This document shows, piece by piece, positions 12,037 to 23,691 of a stretch of DNA of 64,000 bases. Within the stretch, counting starts at the first letter, position 1. Each line of letters starts with the position of its first letter. The position numbers and the translations under genes are program-made. Source of the stretch: Mucor racemosus (Eukaryota; Mucoromycota; Mucoromycetes; Mucorales; Mucoraceae); contig JAPEHQ010000002.1 of NCBI GenBank assembly GCA_027405735.1, positions 3,050,501-3,114,500 of the forward strand, read 5' to 3'. Below the pieces are notes generated by a model. It was not told where the DNA came from and did no database searches. It was given only the letters and a program-made list of their open reading frames with translations.

Positions 12037-12644
12037 GAAAATAACAATAGTAGAAAATAAAAGACTGAAATTTGGATTATTTTTAGAGTTTAATTCATAA
12101 ATTTTAGGTTTCGCATGTTTATTCCGTTATCATAATTGAAAAAAACAAAAACAAACATTCGATTGCTATATTTAGGTATCAAAGTGTCTGTGGTTAATAG
12201 TTAAATTCAGCATTATATATGTGTAATAAACAGTTTATGTAAAGGATTTATTTAATAAAAGCATGGATAAATATATAGATAAAAAAGCAAAAAGATGACG
12301 ATGATGATGAGTTGGATAGAAATTTACAACGAACAAACAAAAAAGTAATAATGAAATTTACACATAAAGATGAAGATGGGGAGGAGGAAATGTGGAGTAG
12401 TAGTAGTGATCATTTGAAAAGAAGATATTGTAGCAGTTAAATACATAAAGAAAATACAGAAACATATAGAGTAAAAGAAAAAAAAGGGAGGAGGAGGAGG
12501 AGAGAGAGAGAGAGAAAGTGATATAAAGGCATATAAACAGAATGGCTATAAACAATGTTTGGTATATAAAAATAAAAAAGGCATATGTGAAAAAAGGAGA
12601 GTGGTTGTGATATGTAAAAAGAGAGAATATAAACTGTGAAAAGT
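12037..12644. other. Intergenic region, low complexity
   Basis: Upstream of the protease gene and downstream of the kinase gene. It holds GAT, GGA and GA microsatellites near 12297-12311 and 12487-12515. A first exon of the protease may hide here, but no ATG with a good donor was found. Confidence 0.5.
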
Positions 12645-13862
12645 CTAGACCACGACTTGAATGTAATGAGGGTCTAGATTAGTGGTATCAGCAACCCCTT
12701 TTTTAGGTAAAAAGAAGGTATCAGTTGTAACATTGCTATTAACAAGGACAGTGCCAACATCATCTGTCAATGAAGATATACTGCTATTGCTGCTACTTCC
12801 ACTGCTACTGCTGCTGCTGCTGCTAGTCATAGCATCTTGATTGGGTGTTTGAGGTGGAGAAGGCAAATCAACAACAATAGGATGTTTGAATAATTCCAAT
12901 TTAGCAGGTCTAATCTTTGCTTTCTTTGTTCTCTTGTTGCTGCTGCTAATTACAGTAGATGCCATCATAGATTCATATTGAGTTACTTCAGGAGTACGAG
13001 TGAAATATGTACAGCGTTGAATTCTTATATACAATTCATCCAAGGTAATTCTACGGTGAGGATCAAGACAAAAGATACGTTTGAGGATTTTGTTGAGTTC
13101 AGCAGAAATAGGTAAAATCTTGAGCAACAAATTAGGATCATGAAGAAAACCACAGAATGTCTCATCATCCAAAGAAGCTAATCTCCAGGGGTTACGGCCT
13201 GCGGATAAATTGATCAAAATGATACCTAACGCCCAAACATCATTAGGAGCAGTTGCATAACCAACTCGTTTCTGTCTGTCTAGGCCGCCTTGACATTCGG
13301 GAGAGAAATAAAAAGTAGATCCACAGCCATAATCTGTCGAAATGGCATCTGTTGTAGCTAATCCAAAATCTGCTAATTTAACTGTTCTTCCACCATTAAA
13401 TGTAAGTACATTTTCAGGCTTTAAATCTCGATGAAAAATATGATTGTCGTGACTATAACGCACAGCATCAATGAGTTGAAGAAATACATCTTTGATTAAT
13501 GCATGGTTTCCATGGTAAATTCCCTTGTCAGTAATGGCAGAAAAAAGATCACCCTCAGATCCATATTCAAGAATAGCATGTGTCCATTCTGTTGTTTGTA
13601 CGACTTTTTCGAGTCGGATGATATGCGGATGTTCGGAAAGATGTGAGTGTAATGTGATTTCATTTCGTTGAAAAGCGAGTTGACGAGAATCGAGACCAAC
13701 ATGAGGTAAAGATTTGATTGCATATCTTTTGAATGTCTGAATATGACGAGCCATATAAACTTGTCCATAAGGTCCAATACTCAAGACTTTGACGATCTCT
13801 AAATCTTGAATTATAGTACCGATTGGTAATTGAGGAATTGAATTGTTAAAAGTTGTTGGCAT
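12645..13862 (-). CDS. Ser/Thr protein kinase of the Ran1/Ksp1/Vhs1 group
   Basis: Single-exon gene of 405 residues. The kinase domain runs from about 18 to 290: ATP-binding Lys K50 in YAIK, catalytic loop HRDLKPEN at 144-151, DFG at 165-167, and SPEC replacing the usual APE. The glycine loop is altered: its first glycine is Ser28 (LSIGPYGQVY). GCGSTFYFSPE and ALGIILINL are typical of the fungal Ran1/Pat1, Ksp1, Sks1 and Vhs1 kinases, which act in nutrient control of growth and meiosis. The C-terminal tail is serine-rich with Pro-directed sites (PSPPQTP) and low-complexity Ser runs coded by AGC/TCT repeats. Substrates are unknown. It is divergent from the antiporter gene at 14186. Confidence 0.88.
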   Translation of the reverse strand: MPTTFNNSIPQLPIGTIIQDLEIVKVLSIGPYGQVYMARHIQTFKRYAIKSLPHVGLDSRQLAFQRNEITLHSHLSEHPHIIRLEKVVQTTEWTHAILEYGSEGDLFSAITDKGIYHGNHALIKDVFLQLIDAVRYSHDNHIFHRDLKPENVLTFNGGRTVKLADFGLATTDAISTDYGCGSTFYFSPECQGGLDRQKRVGYATAPNDVWALGIILINLSAGRNPWRLASLDDETFCGFLHDPNLLLKILPISAELNKILKRIFCLDPHRRITLDELYIRIQRCTYFTRTPEVTQYESMMASTVISSSNKRTKKAKIRPAKLELFKHPIVVDLPSPPQTPNQDAMTSSSSSSSSGSSSNSSISSLTDDVGTVLVNSNVTTDTFFLPKKGVADTTNLDPHYIQVVV

Positions 13863-14185
13863 TTTTCTTGGTTAGGTTTTAATTGATTTCTAAAGAGGAA
13901 AAGGAAAGGGAAATAAATCAAGAAATGATGGCCCTTTTTATACATTTACAATTCTATTTGGGGAGGCGTAATAAATAATTATATATATAAAAAACGTGCC
14001 CGTTGATTAAGGAGCAATGTATTGAAATATACCAAAAATATCTCAATGTGTGCTACAACGAATATGCTTTAACGTCACCGTGTGTACACTGATCCAATTA
14101 AATTACTATTATTTCGCCCTTTCTTTTTAACATCACTAAAAAAAAGATTTTTTTTTTTTTTTTTTTAATTTTGCCACATTTATAC
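13863..14185. other. Shared promoter region of the kinase and the antiporter
   Basis: A 323-base divergent intergenic region containing a T run near 14149-14166 just ahead of the antiporter start. No specific binding site was recognised. Confidence 0.5.
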
Positions 14186-16459
14186 ATGCGATATCATTCA
14201 TCATCATTCATCATATTCATCGTAGCAGTGTTACTCCTCGGTTCAAGTTGTTTTCTTGTAGTTACAGCTATTGATGAGCCGACTAATTTACCGGTAATTA
14301 CAACAAGATAAGAATAGATTTCACATTTTTTAACTTTCTATACAAAAGAATCTTTCGCCTGCAAATGCCGAACAAATATTCACGATATTACAAAAAGGCG
14401 CAGATCACGAAAAAGAATTAAGGATAAAAAAGAATCAATTATTTGAATCCATCAAAGCTGTACACGGTGAATCCAACGATGAACTATATGCTTTAGCTGG
14501 TGTTCAATTAGAAGATTATCAGGCATTTGAATCGTTTGTATTCGGTATATTACAAGTGTACCAGAAAACAGTGAGTCAGGAACCGTTTAAATCCTCATAC
14601 GATTTCAGAAGTCCTGCTCTAAAGTTAACATTTGATTTTCAACGTGCTGTAAAAATATCACATCAAAGACTTAAATCAGCTGCCGGTAGTTTTTCGGATA
14701 CAAATTCACCTCATCGTCATCATCAACAACAACAACAACAACAACAACAGCAACAACAAAAAGACAGCAATCTAGGATCAAACAATGATGATGATGATAA
14801 AGAATCAATGAAACAGATTCTACATGGCATGTTGAAGGAAGTTAGTGATAATGCGGATCAATTGGAAGAGGATATGCAACAAAACAATATTATATTCAGT
14901 TCAAGTGATGGACGTGTTGAAACTGTATTGAAATTTCGTGATGAAAATCTCGTGAATTTGATAGATCAAGATAGCAACGAATATGTCATGATGAAACCAG
15001 CAGATACCACTGTTATTATTGAGGGTATATAAATATGTAACCATGTATATCAACCCAATCTTTAATGCTTACATAATCCATATAGACATTCAGTTGATTC
15101 ATGATTTTATTCTTATCCTTGTCACCTCATTTATTTTGGGTTGGATGTTTACTTGGATTGGATTGCCAGGTTTGTAGTTTTATTTTAAATTATTAATGAT
15201 ATTTATTGATATTTTTGTGTGTGCGTGCGTTCGGATAGCCTTTTTTGGTTATATCTTGGCGGGTATTTTAATAGGGCCTTCAGGCTATAATTTGATTCAA
15301 GAGCTGATTCAAATAGAAACATTAGCACAATTAGGAGTTGTATTGATAGTATTTGTGCTTGGTCTTGAATTCTCATTAGAGAAAATCAAAAAAATGTGGA
15401 GATTAGCATTAGGTGGAGCAATGACTATTTTGTTGGTAACTGTACTATTCTTTATTTTAATGGGATTTATAATTGGTGCAGATACAAAAGAAGCAGTGTT
15501 TGTCGGTGCTTGCATTAGTTTGAGTTCTACAGCTGTTGTGGTGAAATGCATAAAATTGGATCAATTAGATCATTTATATGGTTTATTAGTTATGCAAGAT
15601 GTTATTTTAGGCTTCATGCTGGTTAGTGCAATCTTCTCAAGTGCGTGCGTACGTGCATATATCTAAACTTACATTTTAGGCTATTATTCCTGCGCTCTCC
15701 AAATCCGGTATACAAGTATTTTTTGCAGTGCTTCGAATTACCCTATCATTTGCTATATTTGGCCTTGTTTGCTTTGCTATTGTTCGATTAATTCCTATAA
15801 TTCCTCGTGTTGTACGACGTGCTATACCAATTCGATCAATCTCTAATAATCATGAACTCATGCTTTTAGGAACTATTGCTATATGCATGAGCATGTTGAT
15901 TATATCTGAACATTTAGGTCTTGGTATGGAACTAGGTTGTTTTGCTGCTGGTGTAATTATTCGATCTCGTAAAGGCATGTTTGAAACTTCTCTTAAAGTG
16001 ATTGAACCTGTTCGTGATATGTTTGCTTGTTTATTTTTTGCTTCTATTGGATTACACATATATCCTTCTTTCCTTGCTTCTGAAGCCATGTTATTATTAA
16101 CATTGGCCGCGGGTGTTATTGGTTTCAAATATATTGCAACGTGTGCTATTTTATATTTGTTTAAATTCGATATACACAAATCGTCCTCAATGGCCATTGC
16201 TTTAGCTCAAATATCCGAATTTGGCTTTGTACTAGCTTCTCGTGCTAAGCAACTAAATATTATATCTCGTGAAGTTTATTATCTATTGTTGGCTACAACT
16301 GCTATAACATTGATCGCTACTCCACTTATTTTAAAAGTAACAGATAGATCAAATACAAAAAAGGATACCCATGAAGCCATTCATCACCATCAAGGCGGTG
16401 GTACTGGAGAACATGATGTTGTTTCAATAGAACTCGCCGATACAGAGAAACTTGCTTAG
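14186..16459 (+). CDS. TMCO3/Kef-type cation-proton antiporter (CPA2)
   Basis: Membrane antiporter of the CPA2 (Kef, TMCO3) family, exchanging K+ or Na+ for protons. Exons 14186-14293, 14349-15024, 15086-15169, 15239-15621 and 15680-16459 join in frame to 676 residues. An N-terminal signal peptide (FIIFIVAVLLLG) leads into a soluble, partly coiled region with a polyglutamine run near residues 160-175, which should lie in the lumen or outside. From about residue 265 there are 10 or more hydrophobic segments with Na+/H+ exchanger motifs such as GPSGYN, FVLGLEFS, SLSSTAVV and FFASIGLH. The short polar tail is His/Gly rich. The organelle is unknown; animal TMCO3 suggests an endomembrane compartment. 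A TTA microsatellite follows the stop. Confidence 0.88.

Positions 16460-16460
<1 letters not shown>

Positions 16461-16497
<37 letters not shown>
16461..16497 (+). repeat. (ATT)n microsatellite
   Basis: About twelve ATT units directly after the antiporter stop codon, probably in its 3' UTR. Confidence 0.85.
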
Positions 16498-16498
<1 letters not shown>

Positions 16499-17998
16499 AT
16501 TTACTTGCTTTTACACATTACGCAGCAAGAAACACCTAAAACACACACACACACGCACACACCGTAAATCGCATTTAATATATACACTGCTTACATATTT
16601 TTCTTGTATTATAAAATTAACTGTATACTAATCAAGGGAGAAGGATTAAGGAGGAAGGGGGAGGGAAGTACTCTATTCCCTTTTTTGGGAAAAACCTGTT
16701 TGTGCATAGCTAATATACCATCTCATCATTATATGATCATTGATCGGTAATAATCACATTGCGTGCATTTTTTTTTTTTTTTTTTTTTGCATGTAGTGTA
16801 ATTTTCAAATTCTTGAGCTTGCATTTATATTTATATTCTTATAAATTCAAGCATGTGAAGAGGGAGAAAAAAAATAAGTGCACTATATACAAAACTATAG
16901 ATAAAAATAGCTGAAATACTAGTTTATTTGAAATCCCTTGGGTTTATAAATATGATTGACTTGGTCTGTGTGCTATAATAATTACAAAATAGATGAGGCC
17001 CTTATTCATTCATAAAAGCGGATGCACACATTTAAGTGTGTGTACCTAGTAGTACATGTAATGATTAAACTGTTCACATAAATACAATACACATGTTCAA
17101 TATGCATGTATGTATAAATTTATAAAAATAAAAATAAAAACGGAATTCGCCAAGAAAGATTCATATCATAAAATATGTTGAGGCTCGATCTTTTCGTTCC
17201 TTCTTCATTTTAATTACATGAATGTTGTTGATCTATTTATATAATAGCTTCTTTTCTTTTCTAATTGTATTATTGCTTGTCAGAAGTTCTCTAAAGAATC
17301 TATGTCCAAAAAAAGAACCATAAATAAAGAAGAACCCTATTTCCTCCATTGAAATATTTATATTTTATTCCAACATCCTAATGAAGTATTATTTCAGTGC
17401 TAAAAATACAGAATATGGCGTTCGCAGTTTTGTAATTTTGCTATTATTGTACGAACATGCGCTTTACCTCATTTTTTTTTCTATTGTGTTTTCGAATCTA
17501 TGTCTCTTCAAAGTTTCGATATATCATACGTTTATTATTGAAGTCATATCTGTTTACTTCGTATATCATATAGCCTTTTCGGTGTAAATAAAATTCATTT
17601 ATAAATTGTACCCAAACTTTGTTTATATGTAGTATGACGTATAACAAACAATTTATCGTGTATTCTAGTGCTATCGATAAATAACGTTAAATACTATCAT
17701 TATTTGACATTGTTTCTTAAAGATTGCCTTCATCTCAAGACATAATAATACGAATGCAAGATTTCCTGTTTTTAGCCATTCATGTATTTGCCAATTTTAA
17801 ATATATTTAGGATCACAATATATTAACTAGAGATGAAAACGTTTCAAAACTTCTGGTACTCTTACAATTTAGGAATGTAGAAATTGCGAAATGACAGTTC
17901 GTTTCAACCAATCAATAAAAACATCATAAAATCTTTTTATGACATAGCCCATAGTATCATATTATGCGCAATATGTTTATGATATTGGAGGAGGGAGG
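16498..17998. other. Intergenic, no gene seen
   Basis: About 1.5 kb with an ACAC tract near 16542-16562, a T run near 16769-16788 and no supportable frame. The last 30 bases read VYDIG-like on the plus strand, similar to the end of the dynein-like pseudogene seen before the other copy of the following repeat. Confidence 0.5.
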
Positions 17999-19805
17999 GG
18001 TAAGACTAAAATTTAATGTAAATCACCTCTAGCGCAATAATTATAAAATAAGACTATATTATCATCAAATGAACTACCACACAATCTTAACATGATGTAT
18101 AAAAATTTACAGTAACTAGCTTGAACCAAGTGGATACAGCATCATAAATTCTTGAAAAAGTTCTCAAGTATTATAAAATCTCTTATTTTTAAGACTTACA
18201 AGGCTTATAAGCTGAATATTAGTTTAGAAAATTATTTTTGTCCAGATCATCAATTTTGACATTTTAAATTTTTTTTTCTGGTTTCGCAAATCTAGGGTTA
18301 ATTATACTACCAATTATAAAAACAAAAAATATACACATATGCAGAATTTAGCGCTCTATTTGCTCAATAAAAAATAATAAACATTTTCATTGCAAAATAT
18401 TACATGAAAATCCTTTAATCAAAAAACCGTTTTTGGGACAAAAGTACCAATTTTCATTAATTAACATTTAATATTAAGCTTTTATAGAATGTGTATTAGT
18501 TATGGCTACAATTTTCTCTCACAATGTAGTATATTTAAACGTTGATTTTGGTATTAAAATTTGATTTTTCTGTTTTTTGATAAAAATCATGAGTGTTGGT
18601 AAGGAGAAAATGAGTTCCCGAAAATGTCCGCTAAAAAAACTGAATTTTCAGACCACACGTGGTTAAATATAAGAAAAGTTAAAAAAAGAAACGCTTTTTT
18701 ATTTAAAACTTAGATATACCATAGTATAAGAGACTTAGTCGTTCAATCTTGCTATGCTTAATTACGGCGTCGCTCTAAGGGCTCGCTTTTGCAATTTTTC
18801 AATGAATGTATGATATGACAGACGGTTTTTCTGGTAGAAAAATGCATGTTTCTATTATAGTAACAGATATTGTTGCCTATTTTGCTTAGTTTATAGTTCA
18901 GGCGCTGTAATGCTGCTTTTACATTGGCTGAAACGTGCAGTTTAGCAGGGTTTTTAATTGCGCTAAATCCTAAATAATGTAAAGCCTTGAAAATCCTTTT
19001 CTACGTGTGTTGTATCTCTTTTTTGTTCATATTCCAAGGATATATTCACTGTTTGATAAGGCATATCAGACTATCAACCTGGTATTCTTTTCTTGTATCT
19101 GAATACGCATTCTAACATAAGGGACTAATGTTTTTAATATAGGTAGTAGTCTATATTAGAGACTGATATTTTCATTTAGCCGCATTTTAAGATCAAATAT
19201 CATTATTTACTACTGTATTGTTGGACGTATTTCTTGATTACCAAATCAAATCGAAGGCAATGATATCTATATCTACTCAATAAAATAATATAACTGGCTG
19301 CAAACCCACGGAATGTCCCAGAAAAGTGATAAAATTTCAAATGATATAGAAATAAAAAAAAAGAATAATAATCTTAGATTTGGCTTGCATATAAATTTAA
19401 GCAGTAAGTGTTATTTAAGTTTATGCTCGAGCAAAAACCATTGTTGCTGTTAAGCATTCTAGCTATAAACATATTTACAAATGATGATAATCGTAAATAT
19501 ATTGGTTCTTGCATGCATTGCTCTACACCAACAACGTATTGAATTGTATTATTGTCTATAATAGTCTATATTAATAAAAGCAAATGTAATTAAAAAATCC
19601 ATTCCAGTGAAAAAATGCAATGGAATTTTGAGAACGACAGAATGCTCATGTACAAACCAATTTGTGCCCATACGATCAGCTCATTATGCTCATTGTCAGA
19701 TTTTATTATTATGCACAAATAGGGATAATGGTATGCTCATGGCCTTATGGGCAACTCTACTATTATACACGCATAGAATTAATATTATGCACACGAACAA
19801 AATCT
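17999..19805 (+). repeat. Dispersed repeat R2, copy 1
   Basis: About 1.8 kb that matches 60,009-61,895 in the same orientation, starting at GGTAAGACTAAAA and ending near ACGAACAAAATCT. The copies differ by scattered substitutions and by one indel of about 140 bases, present in the other copy only (about 61,343-61,490). No reading frame is conserved between copies, so it appears non-coding. The last 200 bases contain several TGCTCATG-like and TTATGCAC motifs. Confidence 0.85.
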
Positions 19806-20243
19806 AAAAATCTGCACATACAGGGTTAGCGTTGTGCTCGTGTGCAGTTTCTTTTATTGTTTTGGTGACACCTAAAAATTCCAATATGTTACTTCAAAAT
19901 TGATCACAAACATTAAGGACCAGATCATCACCATATTTAAAGCTTTAACGCATTATACATTAATCCCAGTTTCTCTCTCTCTCTCTCTCTCTTTTATATA
20001 TCTTTTATACAACAGAAATACCAACAATTAGAATTGGTAAAATACTATTATACAACTTGTAATAGCACTCTAAACTTATTAAGATCAATAAAGTTGGTTC
20101 ATTTATTTATCTAGAAATAGTCTTATTTTATATTCTAAGTTTACCCCCTCAGAATATTGTGGTGCCTGCTAACAGAAGGATAGGGTCAGATAAGAAAACC
20201 CAGATCAATTCAAAAACCTACCCATTCTGCTCAATTAATCAAA
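19806..20243. other. Intergenic with CT microsatellite, possible retroelement leader
   Basis: Contains a (CT)n tract at about 19,973-19,993. Around 20,158-20,180 lies TGGTGCCTGCTAACAG, which could be a primer-binding site following a degenerate LTR, since gag-like coding sequence begins shortly after. This reading is weak. Confidence 0.3.
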
Positions 20244-22232
20244 ATGTCCAAGCTTGATATTATACCAAAGCTTCAAACAAAATATAATCCGGAATTATTG
20301 TGAAAAATTGAAAATAAAACACGTAAAAAATAATATATAAGATGTTGTTTTATTCTTTAAAAATAAGATAAAGATCTTCAAGGCTAATGAAAGTCTTTTG
20401 CTATTTATATTAATTGTCTAAGCTAAAGGCAATGGGAATCTAAAAGTAATGGATCATTGTAACTGACCAATGATTATCTAGAAAGGTTGATTAAACGTGT
20501 TGAATTGTTATGTACATTGGTAGATGGCAAAGTTATTGGTTCTTCATGAATATAAAAATTTATGGACTTGTTTATCAACATGTTCCTTGGTTCTATCTTT
20601 GAATACACTTTGATTTGGTTGCACAGGATGTCAATTGTATGTACGCGAGATTGACATTTAATTTGTGATTCAAATAATAAACTTTTACTATAATGACAAT
20701 TACCGTTCTATGACAATTATGGCTGTACCGATACAGTAAGGCCTCTCAAATGAATGATTGGAATGAAGAAATGACGCTTAATAACTATGTAGATAACTGT
20801 TTCGAAGAAGAACTCTAATTATGGTTTATAAGGAAAGACTTCAAGACTTGGAAAAACTTCAAAACGGCATTTCTTTCAAAATTCTCGAAAAAGGTTGATC
20901 TGTCCAAAATAATCGCTGATATCACCAACATAAAAATGCAAGATATGAATCGATCACATCATATTTCAAAAGATTTGAAAAGAAAAGAAACCTATACAAT
21001 AATGAGATTACCAAGAGAAAGTTACTCATAAACAAAGATGAATTGCAACACTCTGGATCTAAGAAGAAAGAAGCTACTAATCAAGAAATTCAATATGATG
21101 AACAAGACTTGAAAAATTCTGACACTATGATAGAACTTATAATTACTGAAGCTGGTTTTGTTAAATGTTTTCTCAAGGGTCTTGTATCTAAATCACTTAA
21201 AAGAGAAACCAAGGGTCGTAAATTCAGCAATTTGGATAATACATTAGCATGGCTCAAGGAGATGTATGACTCTGACTAGGAATGGACTTCGATTCGACTT
21301 TGAATCGAGTTTTAACGGAAACGGCCATTCGATTCGAGTTGGAAAACGGCCCGTTCTTTTGTAACCCAGATAAAAAACGGGGTGGGAGCAAGTATTGGTT
21401 TGCCTTAAGGAGGCTGTTAATAGCAACCTTGTCAAGTTAATATGGGATTATGAATTGATAATAGCATATTTGACAGTTTCACAACTTGAAGTATTTTTTC
21501 AATCCTGTTTTCCAGCTTAGCTAACAAAAAAAGAAAAGAAGAAACTCGAATACCCTCATTCGAGTTTGCATAAAAAACGGCCCATTAAAGCAGTCAAACT
21601 CGGTTAACCGTAATACGATGCGTTGTTTGTGAAATCCTAACTCTGACGAAGATGATAGTAACAATTCTGATATTGAAACGGAAGGATCACAAACTAAATT
21701 AAAGGAAAAGAAGAACATTACAATCCAAGCAGAAACGGAAAAGCAAGCAAAAGAAAATTCCCATGAATCTGCAATAGCTTCCATCTTTAATGACTTCAAG
21801 AACATGACATTATTTATAGGTAAAATGAGTATGAAACTTGATGGCAACTCTACATCTTCGGTCAAAAAGAAGCGTGCTGCATGTTATAATTGTCAAGGAG
21901 AAGACCACTTTTCAAACATGTGTACTGCCCCATGTAAACTTTGTAAATCTACTGAACACAAACATTACCAGTGTCACTTGTATAGAAATAACTCAAACAA
22001 TCAACAATCCAATACAAGGACAACTCAAAATAAATCTATGCTTATTGAGGAAGAAGCGTACCTTTCGGAGAAGCGCAGAATCGAGGACGTTGTCGATATG
22101 GGGGAATCATCTATTAGTAAGAAACCTGCTCGTGTCACAAGAACGGGTTTAGTGTATGGTATAATACATCCAAAAGTGAACCAGAAGACTACTGAAAATA
22201 AAACACACTGGCCAAACATTGGGCAAAATTGA
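20244..22232 (+). pseudogene. Decayed gag-type gene of a retroelement, with two CCHC zinc knuckles
   Basis: Remnant of a fungal LTR-retrotransposon gag. An ATG at 20,244 opens a short frame ended by a stop; further gag-like segments follow in shifted frames at about 20,838-20,960 and 20,950-21,276 (motif SYFKRFEKKR). From 21,648 to 22,232 the frame is open again and contains two zinc knuckles of the form C-x2-C-x4-H-x4-C: CYNCQGEDHFSNMC and CKLCKSTEHKHYQC. A 363-base MITE interrupts it at 21,277. No protease, reverse transcriptase or integrase frame follows; a piece of repeat R1 begins where gag ends. The element is dead. Confidence 0.75.
21277..21639. mobile_element. hAT-type MITE inserted in the gag pseudogene
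   Basis: A 363-base insertion flanked by a perfect 8-base target duplication ACTCTGAC (21,269-21,276 and 21,640-21,647). Its ends are TAGGA and TCCTA, a perfect five-base inverted repeat within looser terminal similarity (TAGGAATGGAC against TAGGATTTCAC). The 8-base duplication and TAGG ends are typical of hAT elements. ACGGCC motifs recur near both ends, as subterminal transposase sites often do. There is no coding capacity. Skipping the insert and one duplication copy makes the flanking gag frames continuous, which fixes the borders exactly. Confidence 0.9.
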
Positions 22233-23365
22233 CCATAATAAGATTGATCTAAAATTGATCAAAAGAAATTGACCACCTAAATTGAGGTACTAATTTTTTG
22301 TATTCAAAATATAGACCCCACTGAAACCTACTCTACATTTTTTGTTTCAGTGAAAAATATTGATTTTTTGTCGAGATAGTCAAAATAATAGTTCACATTA
22401 CAGCATAAGGTCTATTATAACTGAGTTCCAAAATTGATTTATCGAATTGATCAGAAAATGATCAAAAAGCAAATTTGTTTAAATGTTCATGCACTGCAAA
22501 GTAAGTCGACCTAGTGCATTAAATAGTTTTTGTATAGTTTTGGATTCTGCATTCATCTAAACAGAATTTAAACAAATGTTTTACATTAGATTTTGCATAA
22601 AATGCGACTGAAATTTTGGAGGTTTTTAGAATATATACATCACTTTTTATAAACATACTTTAAATATAAATACTGCAAATAATGCGAAAAACAATTATCT
22701 ATTGATTGAGCCATTGCAGGACCTTCTGGCTAAATTTTGCGTTGAGAAAACGACATTTTTGTCCAAATTTGTTTCAAATTCAGAATTTGGGATGAGGGTA
22801 TACAAGGGAAAAATGGACGCTAGAAATGAAGGTATCTTTTTGTACACATTTTTGAGGATATCTCCACGAAAAATCAATATTTTGAAAAAAACTAAATTGG
22901 GTCCAAGAGAGCTCAACAAGGTCGACAATACGAGTGTAAAAAAAAGCCCTGCTCAGCTTAACCAATATTTTGAAATCTAGCACAAAAATGCCAAAAAAAA
23001 TGAAAAAAAAAATAAAAGTGCTCAAAATACTTTTATATTTAAATATCTTATAGAGCACTTTAAAACAAGTAAGTTTTATTATTAAAAAGTGTTAGTATAG
23101 CTTAATTGTTTCTAGAGATATGAAGCTTCAAAGTTTTAATTTTGAGCAGTGAAATACACGTAAAAATCTGAAACATTAGCACTGAAAAATTAATACCAAC
23201 TGCAAAAAATAGGATATTTTTGGATACTCATTTTTGGATCAAAGCTGAACATCTCAGGTACATTGGCATATAATTGTTTCTTGATATTATTTAGTGAAAA
23301 ATAAAGCTAAGCAGAGATAAAAAGTCGGATCTACTTTTTATGGAAAAAGCAGTAAAACTCATTAA
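22215..23365 (+). repeat. Repeat R1, copy A (5'-truncated and diverged)
   Basis: Matches the right-hand half of R1 copy B (about 42,205-43,340) in the same orientation with roughly four-fifths identity by eye. It includes the segment with SPRKINIL in translation. The left half of R1 is missing. It follows directly on the gag pseudogene. Confidence 0.8.
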
Positions 23366-23691
23366 TTGTCGCCATTTCTACACATTGAATTAGGCGAATC
23401 TATAATACAATTTACTACTTCTGTGTATTAACACACATATGTGAAAAGCCCCTGATCTATAAACATTTATTCAAGTATCAAGTTTAAGATTTCTGAACGA
23501 TGAAGATATATACTTCGCATCATGGTTGCAATAAAAAGAAATTGAAAGTAAAATACGAGGTTTATTTTTTTTTCAAAATATATGGAATGCTTTAAAAAAA
23601 GGTTTAAAAAAAATATAAAATACGATTTAATAATGGTAACGTCGTAATGCATCAAACAAAGTGAATAAAGTGAAAAAGGAAATCAAGTAAT

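Noticed and set aside
12358..12555. 65-codon minus-strand frame of L, F, S and Y
   Set aside because: Translation of GA/GGA microsatellites; low complexity only.
17381..17587. 68-codon frame
   Set aside because: Hydrophobic, T-rich chance frame with no start context or relative.
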